NCBI GenBank assembly: GCA_020205615.1
Contig: CM035151.1
Span: 40,296,977-40,360,976, forward strand
Source: Panax quinquefolius
Lineage: Eukaryota; Streptophyta; Magnoliopsida; Apiales; Araliaceae
Reading direction: 5' to 3'
Length of the DNA stretch: 64,000 bases
The position numbers and the translations under genes are program-made. Below, one piece after another: positions 45,725-56,690 of this stretch (positions within the stretch are counted from its first letter, which is position 1; every line of letters begins with the position of its first letter). Under the pieces are notes generated by a model. That model did no database searches. It was not told the origin of the DNA and worked only from the letters and a program-made list of their open reading frames with translations.

Positions 45725-48700
45725 AAGCTCATTCCTTCATTATTTCTTACGAATTCACTAAAACTCTAGAGAGAGAATTCTTCTTCTATAATCTTGAGCG
45801 TATTTCTTTAGAGTTTAAGAAAGCTTTGAGCGTAGTGCAAGTTTTCTTCAAGTATATCCCCGCCCTACCCGTCGGAGTACTCTTCTTTATAAGGTAAGGG
45901 ATATTATTTGTTGTACTCGTAAGGGGTATTATTCTTTCGTATTCATAAATAGAGTTATTTTCTTTCAATACTCGTAAGGGTTGTTATTCCTTTCTTTATT
46001 ATTACGTTGGAATAACCTGTCTATGCGAAGTACCGCATACATGGTGAAATTCTTTTGGTATTCCATTCTTTATCATTTTGTTGGAATAACCTGTCTATGC
46101 GAAGTACCGTATACATGGTGAAATTCTTACGTTATTCCATTTTTGTATTCATTGGAACATCACATGCATGCGTTACGCATGACCGTGTTACATTATTTAT
46201 TATTACATTGGAACATCCATGCGTAAATGCGTTTTACATGACTGGTTCCATTATTTATTATTCTCATTGGAATATCATGTATACGTGCATTTACGCGTGA
46301 CACGGTTCCATTATTTATTATTCTGTTGGAATAACATGTCTGTGCGGTCTATCGCATGCCTGGTGATTTCTTTTGTTATTCCATTCTTTATTATTCTCAG
46401 TAGGTTAAAGTTTTGACTTCTATACTCCATAAAATTAGTGGAATATGCTTGATATTTGCGCTTCATCCAGTATCTTTTCATGAAAATATTCTTCTGAGCA
46501 TTCTTGAATTTTTACTCCACAAAGCAGTATCATGTTGACAATTTGGACGTTATTGGTTCTTGGATAAATTAATTCTTGAACTTGTTTTATTGAATTATTA
46601 TGTCATTGTCATCATCCTCATGTTTATATTATGTTGAAAGTCATCTGTGGCATGTAGTGTATAGATGAACTTTGTATGATTATGACCAGGGATTATTCGG
46701 TATAATCATGACCGTAATGTTACAAATGATGTGAAAAAAGTCCTCATTGGCCGCAGTAGTGCATTGATGGGCGATTTTTGGTATGATTATGGCTATGGAT
46801 TCTCTTTACCAAGAGGTGTAAAGATGAATTGTTTTATGGCATGATCAGGACCGTTGATGAAAACACGATTATCTTTGGCCCGTAGTGCATGAATAATTCG
46901 TGGTCGTGATACTAAAGAATAACCTTGGCCTGTAGTGCATGGATGATTTGATGATGTGGATTATTTATTAAGTTGAGTCTTAGCGATAAAAGTGATGAAA
47001 AACCTTTTAAATCATAGAAGATAATAGATTTTATTCTCTACTTGACTCTTCTAATGGATTGCTTGTTCCGCTGCAGTTAAACTTGATGGTTGTTATATTG
47101 TATCAGTTTAACACTGTTGAAGGCTAACGATAATTTATTCTGCATTATCTTAGTCATAATATTTCTTACTGGGCTAGTTGAGCTCACCCTTTTTGCTTTC
47201 ATTGTTCTCTTTAGGAAATGAAAACGTAGCAGGGACTAGTCAGGGAACGGAATGACGGTCCAGATGATAGCATTAGTAGTCCTCACTATTCTATGAAATA
47301 GTGTGATTATAAATGTAATAAGATTGAATTTGAGTGTGGATATTGTCTAGATGACAATATTCGTGTTAAAACTCTCAGATTATGTTTTGTCGTATTTTGA
47401 GTTTGAATATTGTATAGAAGACAATATTTGTATTAAAACTAACAGCTCATGTTGTATAATTAAGTTTGTATTTGAATTATGTACCATGTATTTGGTGACT
47501 CAAGATGGGTGATGTATACCTATTTTGGGGGCGTCACAATAACTCATATTCATAATTGTGATTCTAAATCCTCTTCGCACCCAGGACAAAGATAATTTTC
47601 ATCACCTATCTTCACCTGAAACATCAAAAATCATGGTTATACCAAATCACAATTCTTGTTCATAATCATACTAATAAATTCATCTTTGCACTACGACCAA
47701 AGATATTCATTAACAATTCATCTTTGCACTACAGGCCAAAGACATACAACTGTATTTTAGAAGATTCAAGTAGAGCATGATATCTACTATCTTCTACGAA
47801 TTAAAAGTATATAATCAATATTTTATCGTTGAGACTCGGCTTAATAAATAATTCATATCATCGAATCATCACTGCACTACGGCCAAGGATATTCCTTAGT
47901 ATTATGACCACGAATTATCCATGCACTACGGGCCAAGGATATTCGTGTTTTCAACAATGGTCATGATTATACTGAATAATCCCTGGTTATAATCATACCA
48001 ACAACTGTCCATCAATGCACTACAGGCCAATGAGGATTTTCACCACATCATTCGTCACATTACGGTCATGATTATACCGAATAATTCCTGGTCGTAATCA
48101 TACCAAGTCCATCCATGCACGTAAGCCACAGATGACTTTCATCACAATATAAGCATGCGGATGATGAAAATAATATAAGCATTAATCAAATGAAAACAAG
48201 GATAAATATTAAAGAATTTAAATTTATCCAAATATTATCAATCACTTAATAAATTAATAATCTAATATTATTAATATTATAATACTATTTTAATCACTTC
48301 TTAAACTTATAAACAATTTATTTTAATTGTTTATACTTTACCAAATAATGCATTTAATCATTCAAAATGCCATACTCATAAGATTTTATCACCAATGATC
48401 AAATCACTCATCAAAAATCTGCATATACCTTATATATGATTTCCAAGTCATAAACTCTTATTTACCAATTTTTCAACTTCACATAATATATTTAATTCAT
48501 ATGTTCGTAACTAAACTATTTTCATTAAAAATACCAAATTAGTCCCAAAAATTATTCTTTTCTGGGATTTGGCAGAATATAGTTTCATATTGAACATATA
48601 TTTTTCTCGAAATTTTTAAAATTCATTTACTATTTTTCATTTGGCCAAAACTGTCGAATATTTAGACATTTATCATAAATTGTACCTTTGTCCAAAAATT

Positions 48701-49855
48701 CCTAAATTTACAAGGTATACTCCTGTTATAAATATGTACTCCCAATAAATATTTCACCAATTTTGGAGTTAACCACAAGGAGTTATAAGTGTTTACTTTT
48801 AAAATAGTCTTTTCTCATAAAATTCATAACTCCTAATCTATACATCCAAAAATCACCATTTTTGGACACAATCTAGAAAACTCAACAATTTATAATTTCC
48901 AATTTTTCCAGAATTTTTGAAGGTCGGAAAAACTACAAAACTGCAAATGGATTTTCACCCGCCCTGCGATAATCCACGTAGACGGATCATTTCCACAATT
49001 TAATAAGGAATGAATACGAAGGATCATTCACCATGCATGCGATAATCCACATAGACAAAAGTTATTCCAATGTAATAATAAAGAATGAAATAATGAAGAA
49101 TTCACGAGCGTGCGTAATCCGCATTGCAGACAAAAGTTATTCTAACAGAATGATAAAGAATGGAACCTTGGTCATGCGTAACTCCGCATGCATGAGGATA
49201 TTCCAATGAATAATAAAGAATGGAATCGGTCATGCCTTAATCCGCATGCAACAGGATATTTTCAATGAATAATAAAGAATGGAATAACAACAGATTCACT
49301 AGGCATGCGATGATAACCGCATGCATGTGGATTTTCCAATGTAATAATAAAGAATGGAACCAAGTCATGTGTAATCTGCACAGACAGGATATTCCAACAG
49401 AATAATAATGGAATAACAACAGACTTCACCAGGCATGTGATATACCACACAGACAAGTTATTCAAACAGAATAATAAAGAATAGAACAACAGAAGAATTT
49501 CACCAAGTATGCGGTACTTCGCATAGACAGGTTATTCCAACATAATAATAAAGAATGGAATAACAATAGTTCTCTTCATGAATATGAAAAAAAAATACCC
49601 CTTACGAGTATTGAAAGAAAATAACTCTCTTCATGAATATGAAAGAAATAATACCTCTTACGAGTATTGAAAGAAAATAACTCTCTTCATGAATATGAAA
49701 GAAATAATACCCCTTACTATAATAATAATATTCGTTACCTTAGAAGAAACTGGATATTGGAAAAGTGAGGTAGCAGAATACTTTTCTTCTTTCTCTCTAT
49801 AGTTTCTCTGTCTAAAGTTTCAGTGAATTCGTAAGAAATAATGAAGGAATGAGCT

Positions 49856-49866
49856 TCTATTTATAA
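49856..49866 (-). promoter_or_regulatory. TATA region of LTR F
   Basis: CTTATAAATAG on minus, downstream of the two U3 tandem arrays, in the same relative place as in the other LTRs. Confidence 0.5.
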
Positions 49867-49924
49867 GAGAATGGACTGAATAGTAACTAATTCATGAACG
49901 GTCTAGATTGATTTACTTTTAAAC

Positions 49925-50115
49925 GGACGATCCATATTGATTTACTATTAAAACTTAAAGCAATGGTCCATACTGATTTACTATTAAAACTTTAAACCAG
50001 TGATCCATATTGATTTACTATTATAACTTTCCACCAGCGGTCCATATTGATTTACTATTATATCTTCAACCAAAGATCCATATTGATTTACTATTATAAC
50101 TTCAACCAACGGTCT
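49925..50115. repeat. 37-bp tandem repeat in LTR F
   Basis: Five copies of a unit built on GGTCCATATTGATTTACTAT followed by TATAACTTCAACCA, at about 37-base spacing (49932, 49969, 50005, 50042, 50078). Confidence 0.88.
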
Positions 50116-50184
50116 GAAAAATTATAACATCTCCTCATGGAATAATATTGTACCCAAAAATGATTTGGACCGAAAAGAAATATA

Positions 50185-50445
50185 TTTTTCGGGTGAATAG
50201 TACCCCGTGAATAGTATTTTGGGAATAGTACCCCGTGAATAGTACCCCGACACAAAAAGTGTCCCAAATACCCGAGTAAACAATACTAGAGTGAATAGTA
50301 ACCAGGTGAATAGTAACTCATAAACAGTATTCTGACACAAAAAGTGTCCCAAATACCCGAGTGAACAATACTAGAGTGAATAGTAACCGGGTGAATAGTA
50401 ACCCGTGAATAGTACTCTGACACGAAAAGTGCCCTGAATACCCGA
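50185..50445. repeat. 85-bp repeat with GACAC-AAAAA-GTGTC palindromes in LTR F
   Basis: Three copies of a unit of about 85 bp rich in GTGAATAGTAACC. Each contains GACACAAAAAGTGTC (50249-50263, 50334-50348, and diverged at 50419-50433), a 5-bp stem with a 5-base loop. Confidence 0.85.
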
Positions 50446-50979
50446 TTAGTCAATATAACCTCCAGACATCAATTATTATCGAAATAAAAGTCGATTTCCT
50501 CTAACACTAATAATCCCAACACAATAGAACTATCAATTTCATCTTTAATCAACACGAACTTATTCATCATTAATATTATAACTCACAATATTTAACAATC
50601 GTGTCGTTCAGGAAGAGGGGCTTTCAGATAAGGATTTCTCCTTATTGGTAGCCGCAATTAGGTGACCAAACCTCTCCTTGACAGAACTTCTAAACATAGT
50701 CAATATTGCAAATAATAATAAATATTATGCAGATGATACTGTGACAATAATTGAAGCAATTACTGTAGTAATAATTGAGTATAACTAAGTGACTTCTTAC
50801 GTAAGCATCAATAATCAATACCGTGTGCTCTTATGCAACTATGCCAGACATCGCATTACTTTACTACTACGGGTAGTTCAACGCTTTTTAACGGTAACAC
50901 TTTCGTAGTTATTTTTATAAAAGATAATTACATCATTTTCTAACTACGACAATACTCCGTTGTGGGGTCCACCAATGAT

Positions 50980-51666
50980 TGTTTTTTTTTTTTTTTTTTT
51001 TTTTTTTTCCAAGATCTTTCGTCACGTCCCAATCACCTAAAACGTCCTGATCCTGCAACGTAAACACAATAAACACCACAAGCTTGACGGCGGTTCCGTC
51101 GGGGGATAGCTCAGGCGTGAGAATCAGTATGTGAATTCACAAGGTTTATAAAAAACGGAGGCTATATCACCTAGTGTATTGATATCAAGAGATAATAATA
51201 ATTCTCTGTGAATATCTGATTCTAAATGAAGAAGAGTATGAGAACGTACCTCTTGGTAGAGACTTCCTTGCTAAGTTATACCCTCCTGGCCTGAATTACC
51301 GTGCCACCCACTACTACCTGACACATTCCCCTTTACCCGATGGGTTCTGCCGGCTGCATGTAGTTTGTTCACTGCTTTTGATCACTATTTCTACCGCCGA
51401 CCGATTACAATCCCATCCACATTAATGCATGGCAGATTCTTTAGTCAACCGACATGCTTTTTCATCATTACAGGTCAAAGATTATAGATATTTAAAATGT
51501 CTAAATGATTAATCCATTGACCCGACCCGGTCTTATAAGTTTGAAATGAAAATGACATGATAATTGGGCTTAATGATTTTTATAATTCAATAATAAAGGC
51601 CCAATAGAATAAAAATAATAAGCCCAATATATTTGGCCCAAAGGGATAAAATATCACGACCCAACA
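50980..51666 (-). mobile_element. Element E 3' LTR
   Basis: Matches 61550-62217. Its first bases are replaced by 27 T (50982-51008) before CCAAGATCTTTCG. It ends at CCCAACA. Confidence 0.88.
50982..51008. repeat. T27 homopolymer at the E/F junction
   Basis: Twenty-seven consecutive T between ACCAATGATTG of F and CCAAGATC of the E LTR, where TGTTAACG and some F sequence would be expected. Either a slippage-expanded tract or an assembly artefact. Confidence 0.9.
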
Positions 51667-51685
51667 TTGCCCCTAGTTTTTTGTT
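51667..51685 (-). other. Element E polypurine tract
   Basis: Minus-strand AAAAAACTAGGGGCAA directly before the 3' LTR, a G-run within an A-rich stretch typical for Tat elements. Confidence 0.7.
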
Positions 51686-51936
51686 GAAACAGAATGTTTA
51701 ATAGAAAACTATAAACAATCCATGATATTTTACTGAGAATTAATAAATGACAAGATGTAATTAAAAACGTACCCATTTATTGTCCATGAAATGAAATGAA
51801 AGGAAGTTAGGGGCCCAATTCGTAAAGATTTTTAACCATTAGGTACCGGGATCCAAAGCAGGGACGCTTCCATTCAAATTCCAAATTATTACTGCTATTT
51901 AATGCTACTGTCTTGAACACTTTATGTAAAATCAAG

Positions 51937-51945
51937 TATAAAAGG
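51937..51945 (+). promoter_or_regulatory. TATA box of the E antisense gene
   Basis: TATAAAAGG about 100 bases upstream of the ATG at 52038, with a CTCTTTCTCTCTCG pyrimidine stretch between, as often seen in plant 5' leaders. It suggests the antisense gene has its own promoter. Confidence 0.55.
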
Positions 51946-52037
51946 ATAACTTTACCAATTTTGTGATTTTACTGTTCATTTGAAATTGCGCGCTTTCTAA
52001 AATTTTCGATCTCTTTCTCTCTCGCAAATCGTTACAA

Positions 52038-54450
52038 ATGGCTTCTCAAACCCCCACGAGCGAGTTCTCCCATACTTGTAACACCCATTACTGTGGTTCC
52101 CCCAAACCCTAATCTTCATGAGGGGACTTCAGGTACGAATCCCAAGCAGAAAACCCAGAAAACCCCCTCTGACTATTATAGGAGTATGGAGCGATTCTCG
52201 CATGCCAACACTCCGTCTATTATAACTGAGGCTGAACTGAAGAGAGTTCGAACTCGGTTCCACATTCCGCAGACACCCATGCTTTGCTCGGTACCCAGCT
52301 CGGAGAAAATGTATCAACTACTGAAGGATGGACGGCTGTATACCGGTGACTTTCTTTGGAGAAGGGGTTCGATTCCTCTTCATATCTTCATAGTGACCCT
52401 ATTGGGGTTTTTGGGTGTAGGATTTTTTTAATCTGGTGTAGAACTCCTACATTCACATTCTCGCCTTCGTGGCCTTACGTCATGAATCGGGCGCCGAGCC
52501 CTCATGGACTTCTTCTTCATCATCTACAAGATAGTGCGTACCAGGAAAAGGGGTTCAAGGCCCTCGTGCAAACATTCTCCAAGTCTCGAGAGAAATTTGA
52601 CAGACGTTCGCTGGTGAACACCCCTTCGAGCAATAGGGGATGGCACGAAAAATGGTTCTTCGTCAAAGGCCCTGAAATCTCTTCTCTTCCGAACTGGGCA
52701 ACTGACGAAAAAATATCTGCTGACTTCGGAGATGTTTCTGAAGAACGAGAAGTGGAGATGATGGAGCTTTTTGACAATTTTCCGAAGGAGGAGTGGAAAT
52801 ACGGACTCCTCTCGAAGCAGGCATGGTTGTATGACCATAAACGTAAGTCCCAGCTTATTTCAAATATATATATATTTTTTGAAAATATTTCATAAAATAT
52901 AATTATAACATGGAATTGTTTGATTTGTGCAGTATCTTTGATCAGGCCGAGCTCTGCAGAAGTAAAGGAGCTCGAAGATTTTTTATCTGGGAAGTCTTCG
53001 GAAGCACTCGAAGCTACACCCACCGAAGCTACCCCTGAAGTATATCCAACACCAGAAATTCATATGGATGAATTTCAACCAGAAGAAACAGAGGCCGAAG
53101 AGGTTCTCATACCAGAAGAGACCTTCACCTCGATAAAAAGAGAGGGCTACGGAAAACTAAGGTCAGTCCCTCTAGTAAATCCTCCCCGAACCTATATTAG
53201 AAAGCAGAACCAACCCCAACACCATTCCTCGATCAAAGTGGCTTACTTGATCGTCTCCGATCGAAGGAGTATACTTAGGACTAAAAACTAAAAACAAAAT
53301 AACTCCATTAAGCTGCAGAAGAACTCGGGGTTCCTCGGTCTTGGTCCATTCCTCCTTCGCCCCCTGGCAGAAATACGGATCAAGAGGACGGTGACCAGGA
53401 CGAAGGGATTCCAACGTTATCCAGAAAAAGGAAACGTACTCCTGAGAGCCATCCAAGTTCCGCATCCGCTTCAACACCCAAAGAACTTAATTCAAACAAA
53501 TCTCCCATAATCGAAACCGTTCATGTTGAACCTACACCCCCCTACTCTTTCCCCTGAAAGCCGAGACCTTCTCCTGAACGGCCCGGTCCTTCAGGTCAAA
53601 GTTATCATGCCGAAGCTGTGGGATCTCCGACCCTATGGCCCAGGTTCAACGCCAACTTTCCTTTCGACCTCTTCGGGGCTTTCGTTCGACACACTGACGA
53701 TCACCGGTTCAGTGATCACACGGATGGAAATCTTCTCGACGAAGGAATGAGTTATCTGGCCAAGGTAAACAATAATGACTTCTTCCTTTACATCTCTATT
53801 TTCCTTCGAACATTTTAGAATTTAACTTGAGTACTTTAAAAATGTGCGTGGGGCTAATCTTTGTCTTGGACGATTGCGTCAGAGAGACACATAAATGGAG
53901 AGGCCGAGGAAGATTTCATGCGCCGAGAGATAAACATCTTTGAAATCGACCTTGGAGCGAGAAAATTTGGCCGTGAAGATGCTTTTCATACCATCAATGG
54001 TCTTCAAAGAGAATTGGATCGGGCCAAGATGGATTTGAAGACATCGATGATGAACCGAGGGCCGCAAGAGATGAATCGGGTGCATCAAAAGCCGGTCGAC
54101 AAAATCGACCAACTGAGCAGCGGCTTGGTTGAAGAGAATTTATCAAGGCGAAAAATGAGGAGTTCTCTTGACCAACCGAAAGCCTAGTCCTTCAACTTGG
54201 TGAAGCTGAGACGAAGATCCAGGATGAAGCTCGAAGGCATAAGACCAAGCGTCATAAGCTCCGTCATAAGATAAAAGACCTTGAGGGACGAGGCCCTGTT
54301 CTGACTGAAGAACTTCGAAAACAGATTCAGGCAGAGTATAGGGACTCGGATGAACTCAATGTAGAGATCATGAAGGTCTATTCGGAGGGATATGAGGATT
54401 GTCGGGAACGAGGGAAAGAGAAGCTATCACCGCTTTCAATTGGACCCTAA
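52038..54450 (+). pseudogene. Element E antisense gene (plant 'putative gypsy type transposon' family, coiled coil)
   Basis: Plus strand, opposite to E gag-pol. From ATG 52038 (MASQTPTSEFSHT, soon a stop), the frame at 52093-52431 has ITEAELKRVRTRFHIP, RLYTGDFLWRRGSIPLHIFI, resembling the conserved start of the PF04195-type family; a frame change at about 52425 leads to an open stretch with NRGWHEKWFFVKG, EWKYGLLSKQAWL. A GT-AG intron fits at 52843-52932 (GTAAGT...TTTGTGCAG) and keeps the frame; another may be 53765-53882. Acidic middle (53000-53160), then a charged helical, coiled-coil-like C-terminus (about 53930-54450) ending at TAA. Several frame breaks. Function unknown; family assignment from memory of the pattern. 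Confidence 0.7.
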
Positions 54451-54870
54451 GACTTCAATTAGATGGTGAAAGCGTGATGCTGAATATGTATTATGTTTTT
54501 GATTCTATGTAAATATTTAATTTTTTTATGTTTATGTAATTAATCGACTTAAATGAAATGAACATTTTATGCTTATTGATAAATCTTTAACTGTCTTGAT
54601 TATAACTTACGTCCGATCGCTTTTTTTGTCAATAATTTAGTATCAACAAGATGAACTATTGAATTAGATATGGCATATAACAGTTTAACTCATGCCATGA
54701 AGTGAATTAAATTTTACGAACAGGATTCAAGTTAACTGAATTAATGAACTGAATTCAACTTTAAACAGAATAAATAACTTATACTCATCGGTATTGAAGA
54801 GTGAGATCAATTATATGTGAAGTAAATTTGGACGATAAACAGATAAGAACCAAGACATAAGGATTAATAA
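54451..54870. other. Element E spacer between antisense gene and tandem array
   Basis: AT-rich stretch. The first 150 bases look like the 3' end of the antisense transcript (TTATGTTTTTG, AATTTTTTTATG). No gene seen. Confidence 0.4.
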
Positions 54871-55547
54871 TGACCATTGACTTACCACCCTGATAAGATC
54901 AATATAGGACCAAAAGGACCTGGGGCTACCATCGAATGGCCAGCGAGTCCTACCATACCTCCTTACACCATCGGACCAATAGTGACCATTGACTTACCAC
55001 CCTGATAAGATCAATATAGGACCAAAAGGACTTGGGGCTACCATCGAATGGCCAGCGAGTCCTACCATACCTCCTTACACCATCGGACCAATAGTGACCA
55101 TTGACTTATCACCCTGATAAGATCAATATAGGACCAAAAGGACTTGGGGCTACCATCGAATGGCCAGCGAGTCCTACCATACCTCCTTACACCATCGGAC
55201 CAATAGTGACCATTGACTTATCACCCTGATAAGATCAATATAGGACCAAAAGGACTTGGGGCTACCATCGAATGGCCAAGCGAGTCCTACCATACCTCCT
55301 TACACCATCGGACCAATAGTGACCATTGACTTCTCACCCCGATAAGATCAATATAGGACCAAAAGGACTTGGGGCTACCATCGAATGGCCAGCGAGTCCT
55401 ACCATACCTCCTTACACCATCGGACCAATAGTGACCATTGACTTATCACCCTGATAAGATCAATATAGGACCAAAAGGACTTGGGGCTACCATCGAATGG
55501 CCAGCGAGTCCTACCATACCTCCTTACACCATCGGACCAATAAGACC
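54871..55547. repeat. 112-bp tandem repeat of element E, six copies
   Basis: Units start at TGACCATTGACTTA: 54871, 54983, 55095, 55207, 55320 and 55432; period 112, once 113. Copies differ by only a few bases. It lies between the integrase end and the antisense gene. The open frame through it on minus is not a gene. Confidence 0.97.
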
Positions 55548-55639
55548 AGTGATAATTTGTAGAAAAGTGATCTTTTATTGATATCAAACAGTTGTGTACA
55601 GACTTTCAATAAACCCGGCTTGAACTTTATTGAAAATAC

Positions 55640-56690
55640 TTAGAAGTCTTGACAAGATGCCATGTATTCTTGATCTCGGAACCATCAAGTGCCTTTAATC
55701 GATAAATCCAGGGCTTTGGTACTTGATCACTTCATATGGCCCTTCCCAATTCGGCATTAGCTTTCCGATGATACGAGGTGTAGAAGCTTGGCTTCTCTTG
55801 GAGAACGAAGTCTCCTACTTGAATCTACGAAGTTTGACGCCCTTGTTATAATGTTTGGCCACCCTTCGTTGATAAGCAGCCAATTTAATTAAAGCTTCCT
55901 CTCTGACTTCGTCTAGCAGGTCCAAGTTAGCTTTCAGTCCTTCATCATTGTAGATTTCTTTGAATTGACTTACCCGAAGACTTGGAGATCCGATCTCGAC
56001 TGGGACTAAGGCATCAGTACCATAGGCCAATCGGAAGGGCGAATCCCCTGTAGTAGTCCTCGGCGTAGTTCGGTATGCCCACAAAGACGCTCAGCCAATT
56101 CTTACCGCCATCTCCCTTAGCTTCATCCAATCTTCGCTTTATTAAGATTCAACAAATATTCTGTTGGTCACCTCAACTTGCCCATTCGACTGTGGATGAG
56201 CTACAGAAGTCTTCTTGTGCTGAATCCTAAATCGTTCAAAAATTCTTCAAATTTTGAACCCACGAACTGACGTCCATTGTCCGATATCAATACTTTAGGG
56301 ATCCCGAAGCGAAATACCACAGACTCCTTTACAAACTTTAAACACTCCTGTTCTGTTATCGACCGAAGTGGTTTCGCCTCTACCCACTTAGTCATATAAT
56401 CAATAGCAACTATGACGAAGCTAACCTGACCCTTAGCTTTAGGTAACGGTCCCAATATATCTACCCCCCAGACAGCGAAGGGTATAGGAGATAGAATCGA
56501 ATATAACTCTTCCGGTGGCTGATGTGGGACCGGACTATTGAGCTGGCATTTTTCACATTTCTTGACGTACTCTGTAGCTTCTTTGAAAATTGTCGGCCAA
56601 TAGTAACCTTGTCGAAGTACTTTGTGTGCCAAAGACTTGGCGACCATATGATCGCCATAAATCCTTCACTGAACTTCCCGAAGAGCATAT
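55640..56690 (-). pseudogene. Element E integrase
   Basis: Minus strand. Zinc-binding part: YYWPTIFKEATEYVKKCEKC. Core: first Asp in AVWGVDILGPLPKA, then FVIVAIDYMTKWVEAKPL, second Asp in KVLISDNGRQFVGSKF; a frame change at about 56200, then Glu in HPQSNGQVEVTNR (about 56165-56200). C-terminal: WAYRTTPRTTTGDSPFRLAY and ALVPVEIGSPSLRV. All three DDE acids are present but in different frames, with further stops toward 55640. The WGVDILGP and TTPRTTTG wording is typical for the Tat group. No chromodomain follows, as expected. Confidence 0.88.

Larger units (their letters stand above)
28663..47538 (+). mobile_element. Element B, Ty3/gypsy chromovirus-like element with two nested insertions
   Basis: 5' LTR 28663-31670, iMet PBS, gag, protease, remnant of the RNase H end and integrase C-terminus, polypurine tract, 3' LTR 44533-47538. 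Perfect duplication ATAAC at 28658-28662 and 47539-47543. C is inserted at the start of gag and D between gag and protease. With both removed the element is about 8.8 kb, and most of RT, RNase H and integrase is gone. It inserted in F. Gag and protease are closely related to element A. Confidence 0.93.
44533..47538 (+). mobile_element. Element B 3' LTR
   Basis: TGTGAGACCTCG to GGGGGCGTCACA, 3006 bp, followed by ATAAC. TATA box at 45716-45724, subrepeats about 46005-46340, conserved U3 block 44884-44917, (TA)n at 45237-45271. Short open frames are not genes. Confidence 0.95.
47544..50981 (-). mobile_element. LTR F, middle part
   Basis: Continues F after element B. It shares with LTR1 and LTR2 the CTTTGCACTACGACCAAAG-type stretch, the 60-bp-class subrepeats (49000-49560), TATA region (49856-49866), CTCTAAAG-containing start stretch and conserved U3 block (50788-50822). 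At about 48180-48960 there is an AT-rich segment without counterpart in the other LTRs of this group. It ends at ACCAATGATTG, where E begins. No genes. Confidence 0.75.

Noticed and set aside
52038..54450. Captured host gene in element E
   Set aside because: Position, orientation and family pattern fit the antisense gene known from Tat/Retand elements; no evidence for a recent host capture.
54871..55547. CRISPR array
   Set aside because: Direct 112-bp repeats without unique spacers, inside a plant retrotransposon.
55399..55587. Minus-strand frame through the 112-bp repeats
   Set aside because: Produced by a repeat unit that happens to lack stops; downstream of the integrase end.
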